Source: Enoplolaimus lenunculus (Eukaryota; Nematoda; Enoplea; Enoplida; Thoracostomopsidae). From it: DNA of 64,000 bases. Shown here one piece after another: positions 36,201 to 43,094 of this stretch (the first letter of the stretch is position 1; the number at the start of each line of letters is the position of its first letter). Location: assembly GCA_030248215.1 (NCBI GenBank), contig JASANG010004111.1, positions 1 to 64,000 on the forward strand, read 5' to 3'. Both the position numbers and the translations under genes were made by a program. The notes below the pieces were generated by a model. That model saw only the letters and a list, made by a program, of their open reading frames with translations. It ran no database searches and had not been told where the DNA came from.

Positions 36201-39200
36201 GGACCCATTTCACAGGTTGGGGTTCTGATAGGTAGGGGACTCATCTCACAGGCTGGGGATCTGATAGGTTGGGGACCCATTTCACAGGTTGGGGTGCTGA
36301 TAGGTAGGGGACCCATCTCACAGGTTGGGGATCTGATAGGTAGGGGAATCATCTCACAGGCTGGGGATCTGATAGGTTGGGGACCCATTTCACAGGTTGG
36401 GGTGCTGATAGGTAGGGGACCCATCTCACAGGTTGGGGATCTAATAGGTAGGAAACCCATCTCACCAGGTTAGAGCACTCTGGTACCCAAACCTGAACAC
36501 GGCGTTAACGAATGTCTCTACAAATCAGCCACTGTTTTTCTTTGCAGATTAAACATTAAGCATACAAAAGCAATGTGTTCAGTGAAATCACGTGCGAGTC
36601 TGCTGTATTTATATGAAACACTATCCAGACACATTGAGAAATGGCGTGATTTGGGTGAAATTGATCACGGCGAATATCATTATTTGCTACATTACATAAT
36701 GGTAAACTAATCAATGTGGTTACAATATTTGCAACGCGAATATACTTCACTCAAAATTTGTTCCGTAATATGCGTTTTATTTCTGTTTGTATCCGTTTTA
36801 TTTCTCATTACATCCAAGGCGGATCCAGAGAGGGATTTTGATACACTGATAAGTTCCCTGCATTACAGATTTTTTATTTTTGCGATATGTAAATTACATT
36901 TGGCTTCTCGCTCGTTTCGCTACGGCTGGAAAGGTGTCCAAGTTACATAAGGTGGACGTTCCAGTTAATACCTAATATAGATATAAAATATCTTAATAGC
37001 ATCAATTGTTTTCGACGCGGCTTGCACAGTTCAGTCGAATGGTGTTAAATTTTTCGCAATCAGATGTCTAGTTTACCAGTTATGGTCAAATAACTGGTGC
37101 TACAATATGTAGGACGCTGTGTCTAGTTGCATATAAGGCTTCAAAACATAGCCGTTCCACACACCCTACGAGATTCTAAGTATAAATGTACTTGTGCCCA
37201 AATTGTGTGAATCAATTAAACCTGAATCATTTTCTAAGTGTGCCTACGCATTAATGGACTACAATATATATTTTTTCTAGACAAGTGAGTATCAAGCGTT
37301 ACACAGAATCAAGCCTTCGTTGAAAACAGCAAGAATTGAAGAAATTCTACGAACGGTGTCTTGGCTTGACATTGACAACATAAACGTTGCAAACGAGGTG
37401 CGAACGATAATTTTTGAAGAAGGATACAAGAGATATTTTCGAGAAGGTGACGTCATATTTAAACAAGGATCTTCTTCCCAAGACGACGCTATGTATATTG
37501 TAATTACAGGTAAGTGAGATGTTTGCTGGCTACGTTTTCATTAAAACCTACGTGGAAGTTTTTAAAGTTTTATTAAAGGAATTTCAAACAAAACATGATT
37601 TCTGCCTAAACATTGCTCATGCGTGCGGGATTCACGTTATTATTTGGGGCATGCGGATCGCTTTTTGTCCCATTTTGATTCGATGTCAACGTTAAAATTT
37701 GGGCTGTTATATCGGGTCAACAGACAACTCGGATGTCATATGACACTAACTTACAAACTACCGCTATCAGATGATCATTGCGTACAGGAGTCGCTATGTC
37801 ACGTGATACTGTGGGACATTTATGCGAATATCATAAGATGTTCTACAATTACAACGAATATCATAATATATTCAGGGGGACAGTGCAATCTTCGCGTGCT
37901 TATAAATTAATAAAAGTCGGACGACAGAGGCACACATGTACTTTAAAGTCCCAAATGGACGCCGTAAAATCGTGTTCGACGCAAAGTCGGTCAGAACTAC
38001 GACGTCAGGTTCAAAAATTAAAATTTCAAATTCTAGTATATGATATTTAACAGGACAATTTGGGTATGTTACCTCAAGTATGCAGACATTTGAAAATATA
38101 TTATATGATATTCGCAGACTATATGTGAAATATCATGTGATATTGAAAAGGTGACCTACACACATGATGATAGCAGACAAACACAAGTTTTTGAATATGA
38201 TATATGGGGTATATAAGCAGATAAAATGTTACCAAATAGTCTAATAGGGTCAACACATGTCCAAAGCTAGCTGCCCCGGTTATAACGTGAACTCCGCGTG
38301 CAGCTGCGAGTTCAAATAGCAAAACCTTGTACCTGCGAGTTCTCGTAGCAAAAACTTGTACCTGCGAGTTCTCGTAGCAAAAACTTGTACCTGCGAATGG
38401 GACTAAAATCAGAGTTTTCCCGGAAATTTGATTTAGGATACGCCACATATAGTTAAGATTTTAGAGCAGGGCTACTTTCAGGCGATCGATTTATGCAGAA
38501 ATTTTGACCAGTAGGCAGTATGTATATACATCGCTGATTTCTGATTTGCATAAGCCTAAGCCTGTTTTAAAATCCGGACCTGAAATTTCATATAAATAAA
38601 TTTGTTTTGTTCAACCACCCATGACTTTTAATATGAAAGGTATTTAAATTTTATAAGTGTTATTTAATTTCAGGAATGTTGCGTTTGACAATTTCGACCT
38701 CTGGAAACCACATTTTTGAAGAACACTTTGGCATGGGCTCGTGTATAGGCGATATGGCAATTTTAACTGGTGACAATCGAAGCGGGCAGGTAAAATAACA
38801 CTTGTTCGGTTGAAACAATGTCGCTAACTAGTGACAGGTGCTATTGTGAGAACATAAGCAACGATGATAACCTCACGCAATATACTGTGAACAGTTGTGA
38901 TACACTACATAAGGCACAAATTTCTACGGGTCCGTAGCCAGATGGGGGCTTAGTCCCCTGGAAAAATTTTGCCCCCCCCCCCGGAAAATTTTCAACCTTG
39001 CTTGCATTAAGTCATCGAGAACCCTTGTATGCTTCTATTGAAAAATAAATTTAATTACATTTTAACAGTTAAATTCATAGGTTTGAGGCTTATTTTCGCT
39101 GATTATACGCACTTGTTCGAAAGGGTGTGAAAAATATATCTAGAGGTATTTTTAATGCTGTTGATACTCTTTTGTTGAGTCCATGCTATAGACGGGCACC

Positions 39201-42200
39201 GGATAGCCGGATATGACGAATATCCGTATATGTATCCGAAAAGAAATATGTATCCGGATATCCGATATCCGAAACGCAATTATGTAAAAACAATTTTTGA
39301 AATAATTTGCATTATTTCATCATTAAGTAACTGGAGCTGACGAAAAAATTCAGTATTCAAACCAGAGTCAGAATATTGAACTAAATTTTTGACAATTTTT
39401 GTGAGTAGATTTGGTTTTTTCGGTGTATATTTGTTTGTAAAATTTAGAGCTGTTTGACTTTGTTCTTTTTAAAAGTTTTTATAATTCAGTAGGTATGATA
39501 TTGAAAAAAGTTCTTTTCTTACATCTTGCTGGATACTGACATCCCATCACTAGTCTAGGCGACGATGCGGCGAAACGGTTGTGTCTACTTTGCCTACCAT
39601 CAGTAGTTCATGTCATCATCTGAAAATTATCGTACAATTTTAAAGTAATTCGACAAGTCGCAAAATTTCAAGTTGCAAACGCTCGTTGCGTGAATCGATT
39701 TTGAAAAATTGTGACCCTACCTTTATGCTAGAAACCTTACTTAGAAATTTTTGTTCACGAGGAATGTTTTGTTCAAATGATATCTGAGAGTAAAATTACA
39801 ATTCACAAACGAAGCCCCGTTTCAGGTAACAGCGTTCACAGACACTGAAGTTTGGGTAATTCCTGCAGAAGTTGTAATTGAGATTATTGACTGTTATGAA
39901 GACATTCGTATCAAAATGATCGCTGAATATTGTCAAAAGAAAGTCTATTCGGACGTATTTATTTATGATCCGCGATATTTTGATTATACTGAATCAAGAA
40001 TTAAAGCTATTATTCGAGAAGGTTAGTTCTTAACAACTATAAATCAAACGTTACCACCAAGACAATCAGAAAGCTCGGCTTTCACGAGACATTTTTATGT
40101 CTCAAATTGAAGTTTGTAATTAGAAATTGCGTTATATTTTAAGATTTGTATTAGCGCATTTTCACCTTTGAAAAAAAGCGTTTGTATTGAAGCAAAAATA
40201 GGGTTTCGTAATATCCTGTTTGAAACGCGAAAAGCGTTTAAAATAGCATTTTTTGACACGATTTACTAATGTTCATTTTGCACATTATAAATAATGGTCT
40301 AAATTTTAATTTTGGAAAAGTTTCAAAAAGAACCTAGCATTAATTATTTTGTGATTTTCGCTTCATTTCAGGAGAAGTGATCGACCTACGCCAGCGTCCG
40401 TATTCAAATTTCGGTTATCAAAAACAACTCGCCGACGATTCAATCATACTTGTTAGGGGGGACATCATCGCAGACCGTGACGATAGTGTCCCTCCGGTCG
40501 CAAATGCGTACTATGAGGCATCAGCGTCGTGCAAACTGCTACCTCACGCATGCCAACTGATCACCGTGCCCGAGAGCTCAAAATACGACCAAATATGGCT
40601 GTTTCGAATTCCGGTCCCGGACAGTGGCCGCTACGTACGTAATATGGCAGTAATGGCTCTAACAACAGAAATCCTTCAAATGGGCCGACGGCATAGTACC
40701 CATTTTTTCGACGTTCCCACCCTCGATACCCCGAAAGGATCAGTTACTGAGTTGATATTTGCTGAACAGCCTCCTAGCGTCGTCGTCGACGCCGCATCTG
40801 ACACTACAGCCGCTACAAATCCTCAAGGTCTTCATCTCGAAGGTACAGCATTCCCCGCGACGGATTTGAGCAGCTTCCAGCGGCAACAATCAAACAGTTC
40901 TTCAATTCCGAACGAATTTTATCGATCACTTTCTCAAATGAGCACAACTGACCAAAACAGTAATGGAGACACAGAGACGATAGGAGCAGAACCAACTCCA
41001 CACACAGCAACGCCACCAACTATTAATGTCACACGCCCCCATACGGTGAAATTAGTAAGCCGATTAAGTTCAATATTTTCTGGCCATTTGAAACGTAGCG
41101 AAACTTCAAGTGATCAATTAAAATCTCACAGTTCAAAGCGACCAGATATAACTGGTGTTGGTAGACAATATTCAAGTAGTACGGATGAAGAAACCTCAGA
41201 CAGTGAAGAATCAGATGAGGAAGTCATTTGCGCAAAAGCGACCAGAGAAAACAACAGTGGCAACAAGAAAAGCGAACAAAGCGATTCAGATCTAGGAAAA
41301 CAACAGCTAAAACCAGTCCGCAAAACAACAAGCGGAATATTGTTTTATTTAGGTCAATGGGGACGTCTTTCAACTGATCAATTAAAACCGGATCGCGCAG
41401 AAAATCAACAAAGCAACCAGGAGGCTAAAAATTACGAAAGAACTGAAGACAACAGCACACCAACAACACAAGCGTTTACTATTGGAAGCGTGGATGATTT
41501 GAATCAAATTCAAGATGCTGAACAGACGAAATCACAAAGCAACAACGAAGACGGGCAAGCAATACAACCACTGGATGTCAGTACTTTGAATGAAGCCGAG
41601 AAGGTCCCAGAAATAGCTGAAAAATTAGCTGAAAACGATCAAAAACTTATGTTCTTACATAATGTTGCCTCTGCAGAAGTCAAAACTGAACAAAACACTG
41701 ACCAAATTCACTTGGGACCAGAAATCGTTTTACATGGTGTTTCTTTAGGCCACAAACAGCAACAAAGAATGGCGGAATGTAGCGAAAAAGCTCCCGTGAG
41801 ACGGCATGGCTGTATCAGACAGGAGTCTCGACAAGGGTTACGCTCCGGTCATCATAAACACGAAACAGACCATGTGACATTCAAAATAGACCAAGAACTG
41901 CCAACATGGCATACAGCACACGACCTTGGATTATTATCACAAGCTGAACAAGGACAAGTTCCATCGGCGGAGCGTCAACAGCCAACAGAAGGTACTTCTA
42001 CTCGAAAATCAAGCTCACATCATAACATTTTCAAACGTGACGGCAGCGTAATTTCGTTCCGGGAATTTCTTCGCAAAGAATCTCAGTCGAACTTAGATCA
42101 TTTACGGCCAGTTGGGCAACTTTTGGGTGGCGGCGCGACAAGTGGTCACAGTCGAGATCTAAGAAGCCCAAGTCCAGTAAGCGACAAAGTTAGAGTCGAG

Positions 42201-43094
42201 TATAAATCTGATATCAATCGTGCTGATAGCCAGCCAAACATGGTAATCCCTGACCCTCTAGAGATAGTCTGTGGACAATCGGAAGATATTCCTGACCGCG
42301 ACGTGTATCATACTAGCGAAGTATCTCCTTCACGCTTGCAGAGTGCTGACGAACTCAATTTCTCTATCTCACCCTTAAGCTCCCCATCGACTTCAAATAA
42401 CAATCCCAGTGAAGAAAACAATCCTGTAGAAAACACTCCAGCTGAATACGTTTCAAATTTAAATTTAAAAAGCCGAAAATACAGCGCAGATTCAGCTGTT
42501 CGGAACTCAGCAGATGTCCCATCGTCGCCAAAATCGCCTAATACATGGCGAAAGCGTAGAGCAACACTAGCAGCGGCAACAGATATAGAAGTAGCAAACA
42601 ACACCTGTGGAATAGAAACAGAGCTCGCGCATCAAATGAACGTTCATTTAGCGATGAGCTTGTGGAAACAACAAGCGACGGCAACCCAACATCCGCAACA
42701 ACAACGACGTCGACGACCACTGAAAGGATTTTTAGTCAAATCAAAGAAATTAGGCAAATTTCCGAAAATATTTCCGAAACAGACCGAGAGCACCGGTCGA
42801 CCAGCGCAAGACGCTACTGAAGAATGCGCAAAATCGTCAAAGTTCAACGTTGAAGAATGTAAAATCCCCGATCCTGGCCCTGGTGAAGGACAAAATAAAG
42901 TTGGCAACAACGACATAAAAGAGAAACAAGGAAAACAGAAAAAATCAATTCAAAATACAGTGAAAAAGCAGTCAAAACTTGGCGAAATCTCTGCTGAGTA
43001 CGATGATTTACTGGATACTGACGGGTGCAGTTTGTCAACGTTTCGGCAAATGCTACGTGAAGAGTCAAGAATTGCCTTACAAGGACACAAGTGA
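23931..43094 (+). CDS. SLC9C: SLC9C-type sperm Na+/H+ exchanger with voltage sensor and CNBD, 17 exons
   Basis: SLC9C proteins sit in the sperm flagellar membrane and couple voltage and cyclic nucleotides to Na+/H+ exchange. Exons: 23931-24249, 24485-24817, 25734-25884, 26662-26840, 27657-27896, 28541-28736, 29711-29852, 30516-30663, 30932-31121, 31578-31886, 33315-33509, 34116-34391, 36548-36701, 37281-37509, 38674-38789, 39826-40021, 40372-43094. All introns are GT-AG, all phases agree, and the sum is 6096 nt (2031 codons plus stop). Domains: transporter about 50-515, linker 516-688, voltage sensor 689-812, CNBD about 995-1085, beta-rich C-terminal domain about 1126-1230, then about 800 disordered residues. 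From memory, sea urchin and human homologues are about 1200-1300 residues, so the tail is an expansion. The ion-site residues look atypical (see findings). Introns hold several MITEs and a minisatellite. I chose the first ATG of a signal-less, sequon-rich N-terminus; the 5' end is the least certain part. Confidence 0.9.
24485..24817 (+). CDS. SLC9C: SLC9C exon 2: exchanger core helices
   Basis: Residues 107-217. TAPVLCFYSGYVIPMHLL matches the NHE-family segment with PPIIFDAGY-like consensus and is followed by a long helix (VFYATASIILPAFVIALAYL). The acceptor follows TTTATTTCAG. I place the donor at TTTCG|GTACGA because that phase alone joins to exon 3. The open frame continues past it to 24891, but that extension loses family resemblance. 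Confidence 0.82.
25232..25423. mobile_element. TTAGGC-bearing inverted-repeat element, copy 4 (SLC9C intron 2)
   Basis: The left end GACCCATGCATACAACAGGA and the inverse of TCTGTTCTATACATGGGCC match closely. The interior is CCTAAG hexamers and AGCAAAAAAATTAGT, as in copy 1. About 190 bp long. Confidence 0.7.
25734..25884 (+). CDS. SLC9C: SLC9C exon 3: region aligning to the NHE ion-binding helices
   Basis: Residues 218-268, starting FGSMMGESVSTG. Aligned to NHE1 from memory, the AVDP motif falls on GES (E223) and GESLLND on GEFIIIA (residues 246-252), so the usual Asn-Asp pair reads Ile251-Ala252. The acceptor is TTTTTTCTAG; the donor is GCA|GTAAGT. Confidence 0.8.
25971..26186. mobile_element. 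GAGTC-rich inverted-repeat element (SLC9C intron 3)
   Basis: This is the longest copy of the family: TACACTGCAAAAAATGTTGA at the left, TTTTTTGCAGTGTA at the right, and multiple GAGTC/GACTC repeats inside. The 131-codon minus-strand frame through it comes from the repeat and is not a gene. Confidence 0.8.
26662..26840 (+). CDS. SLC9C: SLC9C exon 4: transporter helices
   Basis: Residues 268-327. Two hydrophobic helices: one around NIICIPIVFIIGETCLYI, and FVVSVYIAHLVPELFRFSG, which matches the NHE YLAYLLAELFxLSG helix well. The acceptor follows ATTGTTTCAG; the donor is TTTTCAG|GTAAGA in phase 1. Confidence 0.85.
26917..26990. repeat. Degenerate TTAGGC-type block (SLC9C intron 4)
   Basis: It contains TTTAGACATAGGC and CCTAAGC/CCTGAGCCTAATG remnants without clear inverted ends. 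Probably a decayed member of the TTAGGC element family. Confidence 0.4.
27657..27896 (+). CDS. SLC9C: SLC9C exon 5: transporter helices
   Basis: Residues 328-407. PATVCMLGAFFSYN continues the NHE pattern (GIxAxVxxGLxL), then an amphipathic stretch (FLEDVFRVLYFGATHVVYF) and a helix (IILLALLCFVLRT). The donor is ATTG|GTAAGC. Confidence 0.88.
28425..28495. repeat. Degenerate TTAGGC-type block (SLC9C intron 5)
   Basis: A remnant with GGCTTATAAGCC and CCTAATCCTAACCG. No terminal repeats are resolved. Confidence 0.4.
28541..28736 (+). CDS. SLC9C: SLC9C exon 6: transporter helices, GGLRGA-equivalent region
   Basis: Residues 408-473. GNISGPFCLLLGL (436-448) aligns with the NHE WGGLRGAxSLALAL helix; the conserved Arg is Ser439 here. 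The exon opens after GTACCTTTAG and ends GTTAAG|GTATGA. Alternative open frames across the same stretch lack NHE resemblance. Confidence 0.8.
29711..29852 (+). CDS. SLC9C: SLC9C exon 7: last transporter helix and start of cytoplasmic linker
   Basis: Residues 473-520. VGIKGTAFSLVTYYM resembles the NHE VNGTTxxxLL helix. It is followed by a charged linker (SMHLDALKKKLNAVRTEEML). The acceptor is AACATTTTAG; the donor is GCAG|GTAATA in phase 0. Confidence 0.8.
30253..30315. repeat. Degenerate TTAGGC-type block (SLC9C intron 7)
   Basis: A short stretch with AATGCCTAGGCCTTAGTC-like hexamers in mixed orientation, related to the TTAGGC elements. Confidence 0.35.
30516..30663 (+). CDS. SLC9C: SLC9C exon 8: cytoplasmic helical linker
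   Basis: Residues 521-569, a charged helical segment (DRFLAEARWDVVRKAYAES) between exchanger and voltage sensor. In this family the linker forms coiled helices beneath the transporter. The donor is TTCAAG|GTGAGT. Confidence 0.82.
30932..31121 (+). CDS. SLC9C: SLC9C exon 9: cytoplasmic linker
   Basis: Residues 570-632. KLRVGMLRAQLASFERHH followed by REGQLS matches the RRxLLxxERASYxxxxxxGxIS pattern in SLC9 cytoplasmic linkers. The acceptor follows TATTATTTAG. The donor is TTCAA|GTATAT; the frame stays open through the intron start, so the donor rests on phase agreement with exon 10. Confidence 0.8.
31271..31541 (+). mobile_element. Solo short-form TTAA element with tRNA-like promoter (SLC9C intron 9)
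   Basis: It starts TTAACCCCTTCTCACATTGA and ends ATGTGAGAAAGGGTTAA, imperfect inverted repeats with TTAA at both borders as in piggyBac-type insertions. It is opposite in orientation to the array, so its tRNA-like region reads on the plus strand: A box 31432-31442 (TAGCTGAGTGG) and B box 31473-31485 (GGAGTTCGAATCC). Unlike the array unit it lacks the 26-bp spacer, so 271 bp is probably the true transposing unit. No coding frame is present. It lies inside a host intron on the sense strand. Confidence 0.85.
31578..31886 (+). CDS. SLC9C: SLC9C exon 10: basic pre-sensor segment and S1 of the voltage sensor
   Basis: Residues 633-735. An Arg-rich stretch (FIRRVRRMLRGLEAKL) and a Pro-rich hinge precede S1 (VVYELVVYSILMIHMGITF, about 689-707). 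The S1-S2 loop is long and polar. The acceptor is TTTTTTCAG; the donor is ATTT|GTAAGT. Confidence 0.87.
32593..32795. mobile_element. TACACTGTAAA-ended MITE (SLC9C intron 10)
   Basis: The ends TACACTGTAAATTCTA and GAAATTTACAGTGTA are inverted repeats around about 200 bp with internal TTAACTCA/TGAGTT motifs. No coding capacity. The extreme ends (TACACTG) resemble those of the GAGTC-rich family, so the two may share a transposase. Confidence 0.75.
33079..33194. mobile_element. GAGTC-rich inverted-repeat element, short copy (SLC9C intron 10)
   Basis: The left end is ACACACTGCTAAAATGGTGA and the right end is CAATTTGACATGCAGTGTA. It contains the GTAGTCCGGAAAAGCC block shared with 6560-6631. Shortened relative to the 25971 copy. 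Confidence 0.7.
33315..33509 (+). CDS. SLC9C: SLC9C exon 11: S2 and S3 of the voltage sensor
   Basis: Residues 736-800. S2 reads FEFLIKVMALG with E741 and K745 in the ExxxK arrangement of voltage-gated channels. S3 reads WNILDCLFAIVSAIDLL with the WNxxD aspartate at 762. These are the usual counter-charges for S4. The donor is GGTTCG|GTAAGT. Confidence 0.9.
33545..34070. repeat. Long degenerate TTAGGC-type block (SLC9C intron 11)
   Basis: It carries CCTAAGCTTTGCCTAAGC and similar hexamers on the left and inverse TTAGGTAAAGGCTTAAGC-like hexamers on the right, separated by AT-rich sequence. The inverted layout suggests a larger or nested member of the family. Confidence 0.5.
34116..34391 (+). 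CDS. SLC9C: SLC9C exon 12: S4 voltage sensor and downstream helix
   Basis: Residues 801-892. S4 spans the splice junction (IVV|RLCKLIRFVKIL) with positives at every third position: R801, K804, R807, K810. An acidic/basic helical region follows (SEDELMRAVDYVVANELDEA). The donor is GGCGAA|GTAAAG; the frame reaches TAA inside that donor, so this exon is not the gene's end. Confidence 0.88.
34392..35835. other. First part of SLC9C intron 12, no gene seen
   Basis: Non-coding by inspection. Two CTCGCTCGCT-type motifs (near 35183 and 35345) resemble motifs elsewhere in the window (28995, 36907) and may mark an unclassified dispersed repeat. Confidence 0.4.
35836..36468. repeat. 36-bp minisatellite in SLC9C intron 12, about 17 copies
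   Basis: The unit, about 36 bp, contains CACAGGTTGGGGATCTGATA and a GTAGGGGACCCATCT half, with a handful of variant bases mixed across copies. Because 36 is a multiple of three, one minus-strand frame stays open for 219 codons; I do not take it as a gene. The array stops about 80 bp before the exon 13 acceptor. Confidence 0.95.
36548..36701 (+). CDS. SLC9C: SLC9C exon 13: helical linker to the CNBD
   Basis: Residues 893-944, including ETLSRHIEKWRDLGEI and GEYHYLLHYIM. It bridges the voltage sensor and the nucleotide-binding domain, a C-linker-like position. The acceptor follows TTCTTTGCAG; the donor is ATAATG|GTAAAC. Confidence 0.83.
37281..37509 (+). CDS. SLC9C: SLC9C exon 14: start of the cyclic-nucleotide-binding domain
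   Basis: Residues 945-1020. YFREGDVIFKQGSSSQDDA then MYIVITG is the classic CNBD first half (GDxIFxxGxxxDxMYxIxxG). The acceptor is TTTTTTCTAG; the donor is ATTACAG|GTAAGT. Confidence 0.93.
38302..38397. repeat. 29-bp tandem repeat (SLC9C intron 14)
   Basis: About three copies of a 29-bp unit containing ACCTGCGAGTTCTCGTAGCA; the first is diverged. Confidence 0.85.
38674..38789 (+). CDS. SLC9C: SLC9C exon 15: CNBD phosphate-binding cassette
   Basis: Residues 1021-1059. IGDMAILTGDNRSG (1045-1058) aligns with the FGExALL...RSAxV cassette. The phosphate-contacting Arg is kept (R1056) and the cassette Glu is Asp1047. Cyclic-nucleotide binding therefore looks plausible. The donor is GGGCAG|GTAAAA. 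Confidence 0.92.
38935..39050. repeat. Fragment of a dispersed repeat (SLC9C intron 15)
   Basis: It carries a C-rich run and then GGAAAATTTTCAACCTTGCT with GAACCCTTGTATGC, resembling 9440-9600. A further C-rich relative may lie at 46808-46880. Class unknown. Confidence 0.5.
39185..39290. repeat. Degenerate CCGGATAT short-period repeat (SLC9C intron 15)
   Basis: Reiterated GGATATCCGATATCC-like sequence. The motif is close to that at 63560-63790. Confidence 0.6.
39826..40021 (+). CDS. SLC9C: SLC9C exon 16: end of CNBD and following helix
   Basis: Residues 1060-1124. VTAFTDTEVWVIPAEVVIEII completes the beta roll and leads into the C-helix. An aromatic-rich stretch (FIYDPRYFDYTESR) follows. The acceptor follows CCGTTTCAG; the donor is GAGAAG|GTTAGT. 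Confidence 0.9.
40372..43094 (+). CDS. SLC9C: SLC9C exon 17: beta-rich C-terminal domain and very long disordered tail
   Basis: Residues 1125-2031, with the stop TGA at 43092-43094. The first roughly 105 residues (to about 1230) look folded and match the beta-rich C-terminal domain placed after the CNBD in this family. The rest is Ser/Gln/Asn/Thr/Glu-rich and predicted disordered by composition. Basic patches and three LRxESxxxL-like motifs occur at 1606-1614, 1691-1699 and 2019-2027. A short Gln/Arg cluster lies before the basic KSKKLGKFPKIFPKQ stretch. The acceptor is TTCATTTCAG. Confidence 0.93.

Noticed and set aside
35801-36460. 219-codon minus-strand open frame with repeated PIRSPTCEMGP units
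   Set aside because: It is the translation of a 36-bp minisatellite (36 is divisible by three) within an SLC9C intron, with no non-repeat coding sequence around it.
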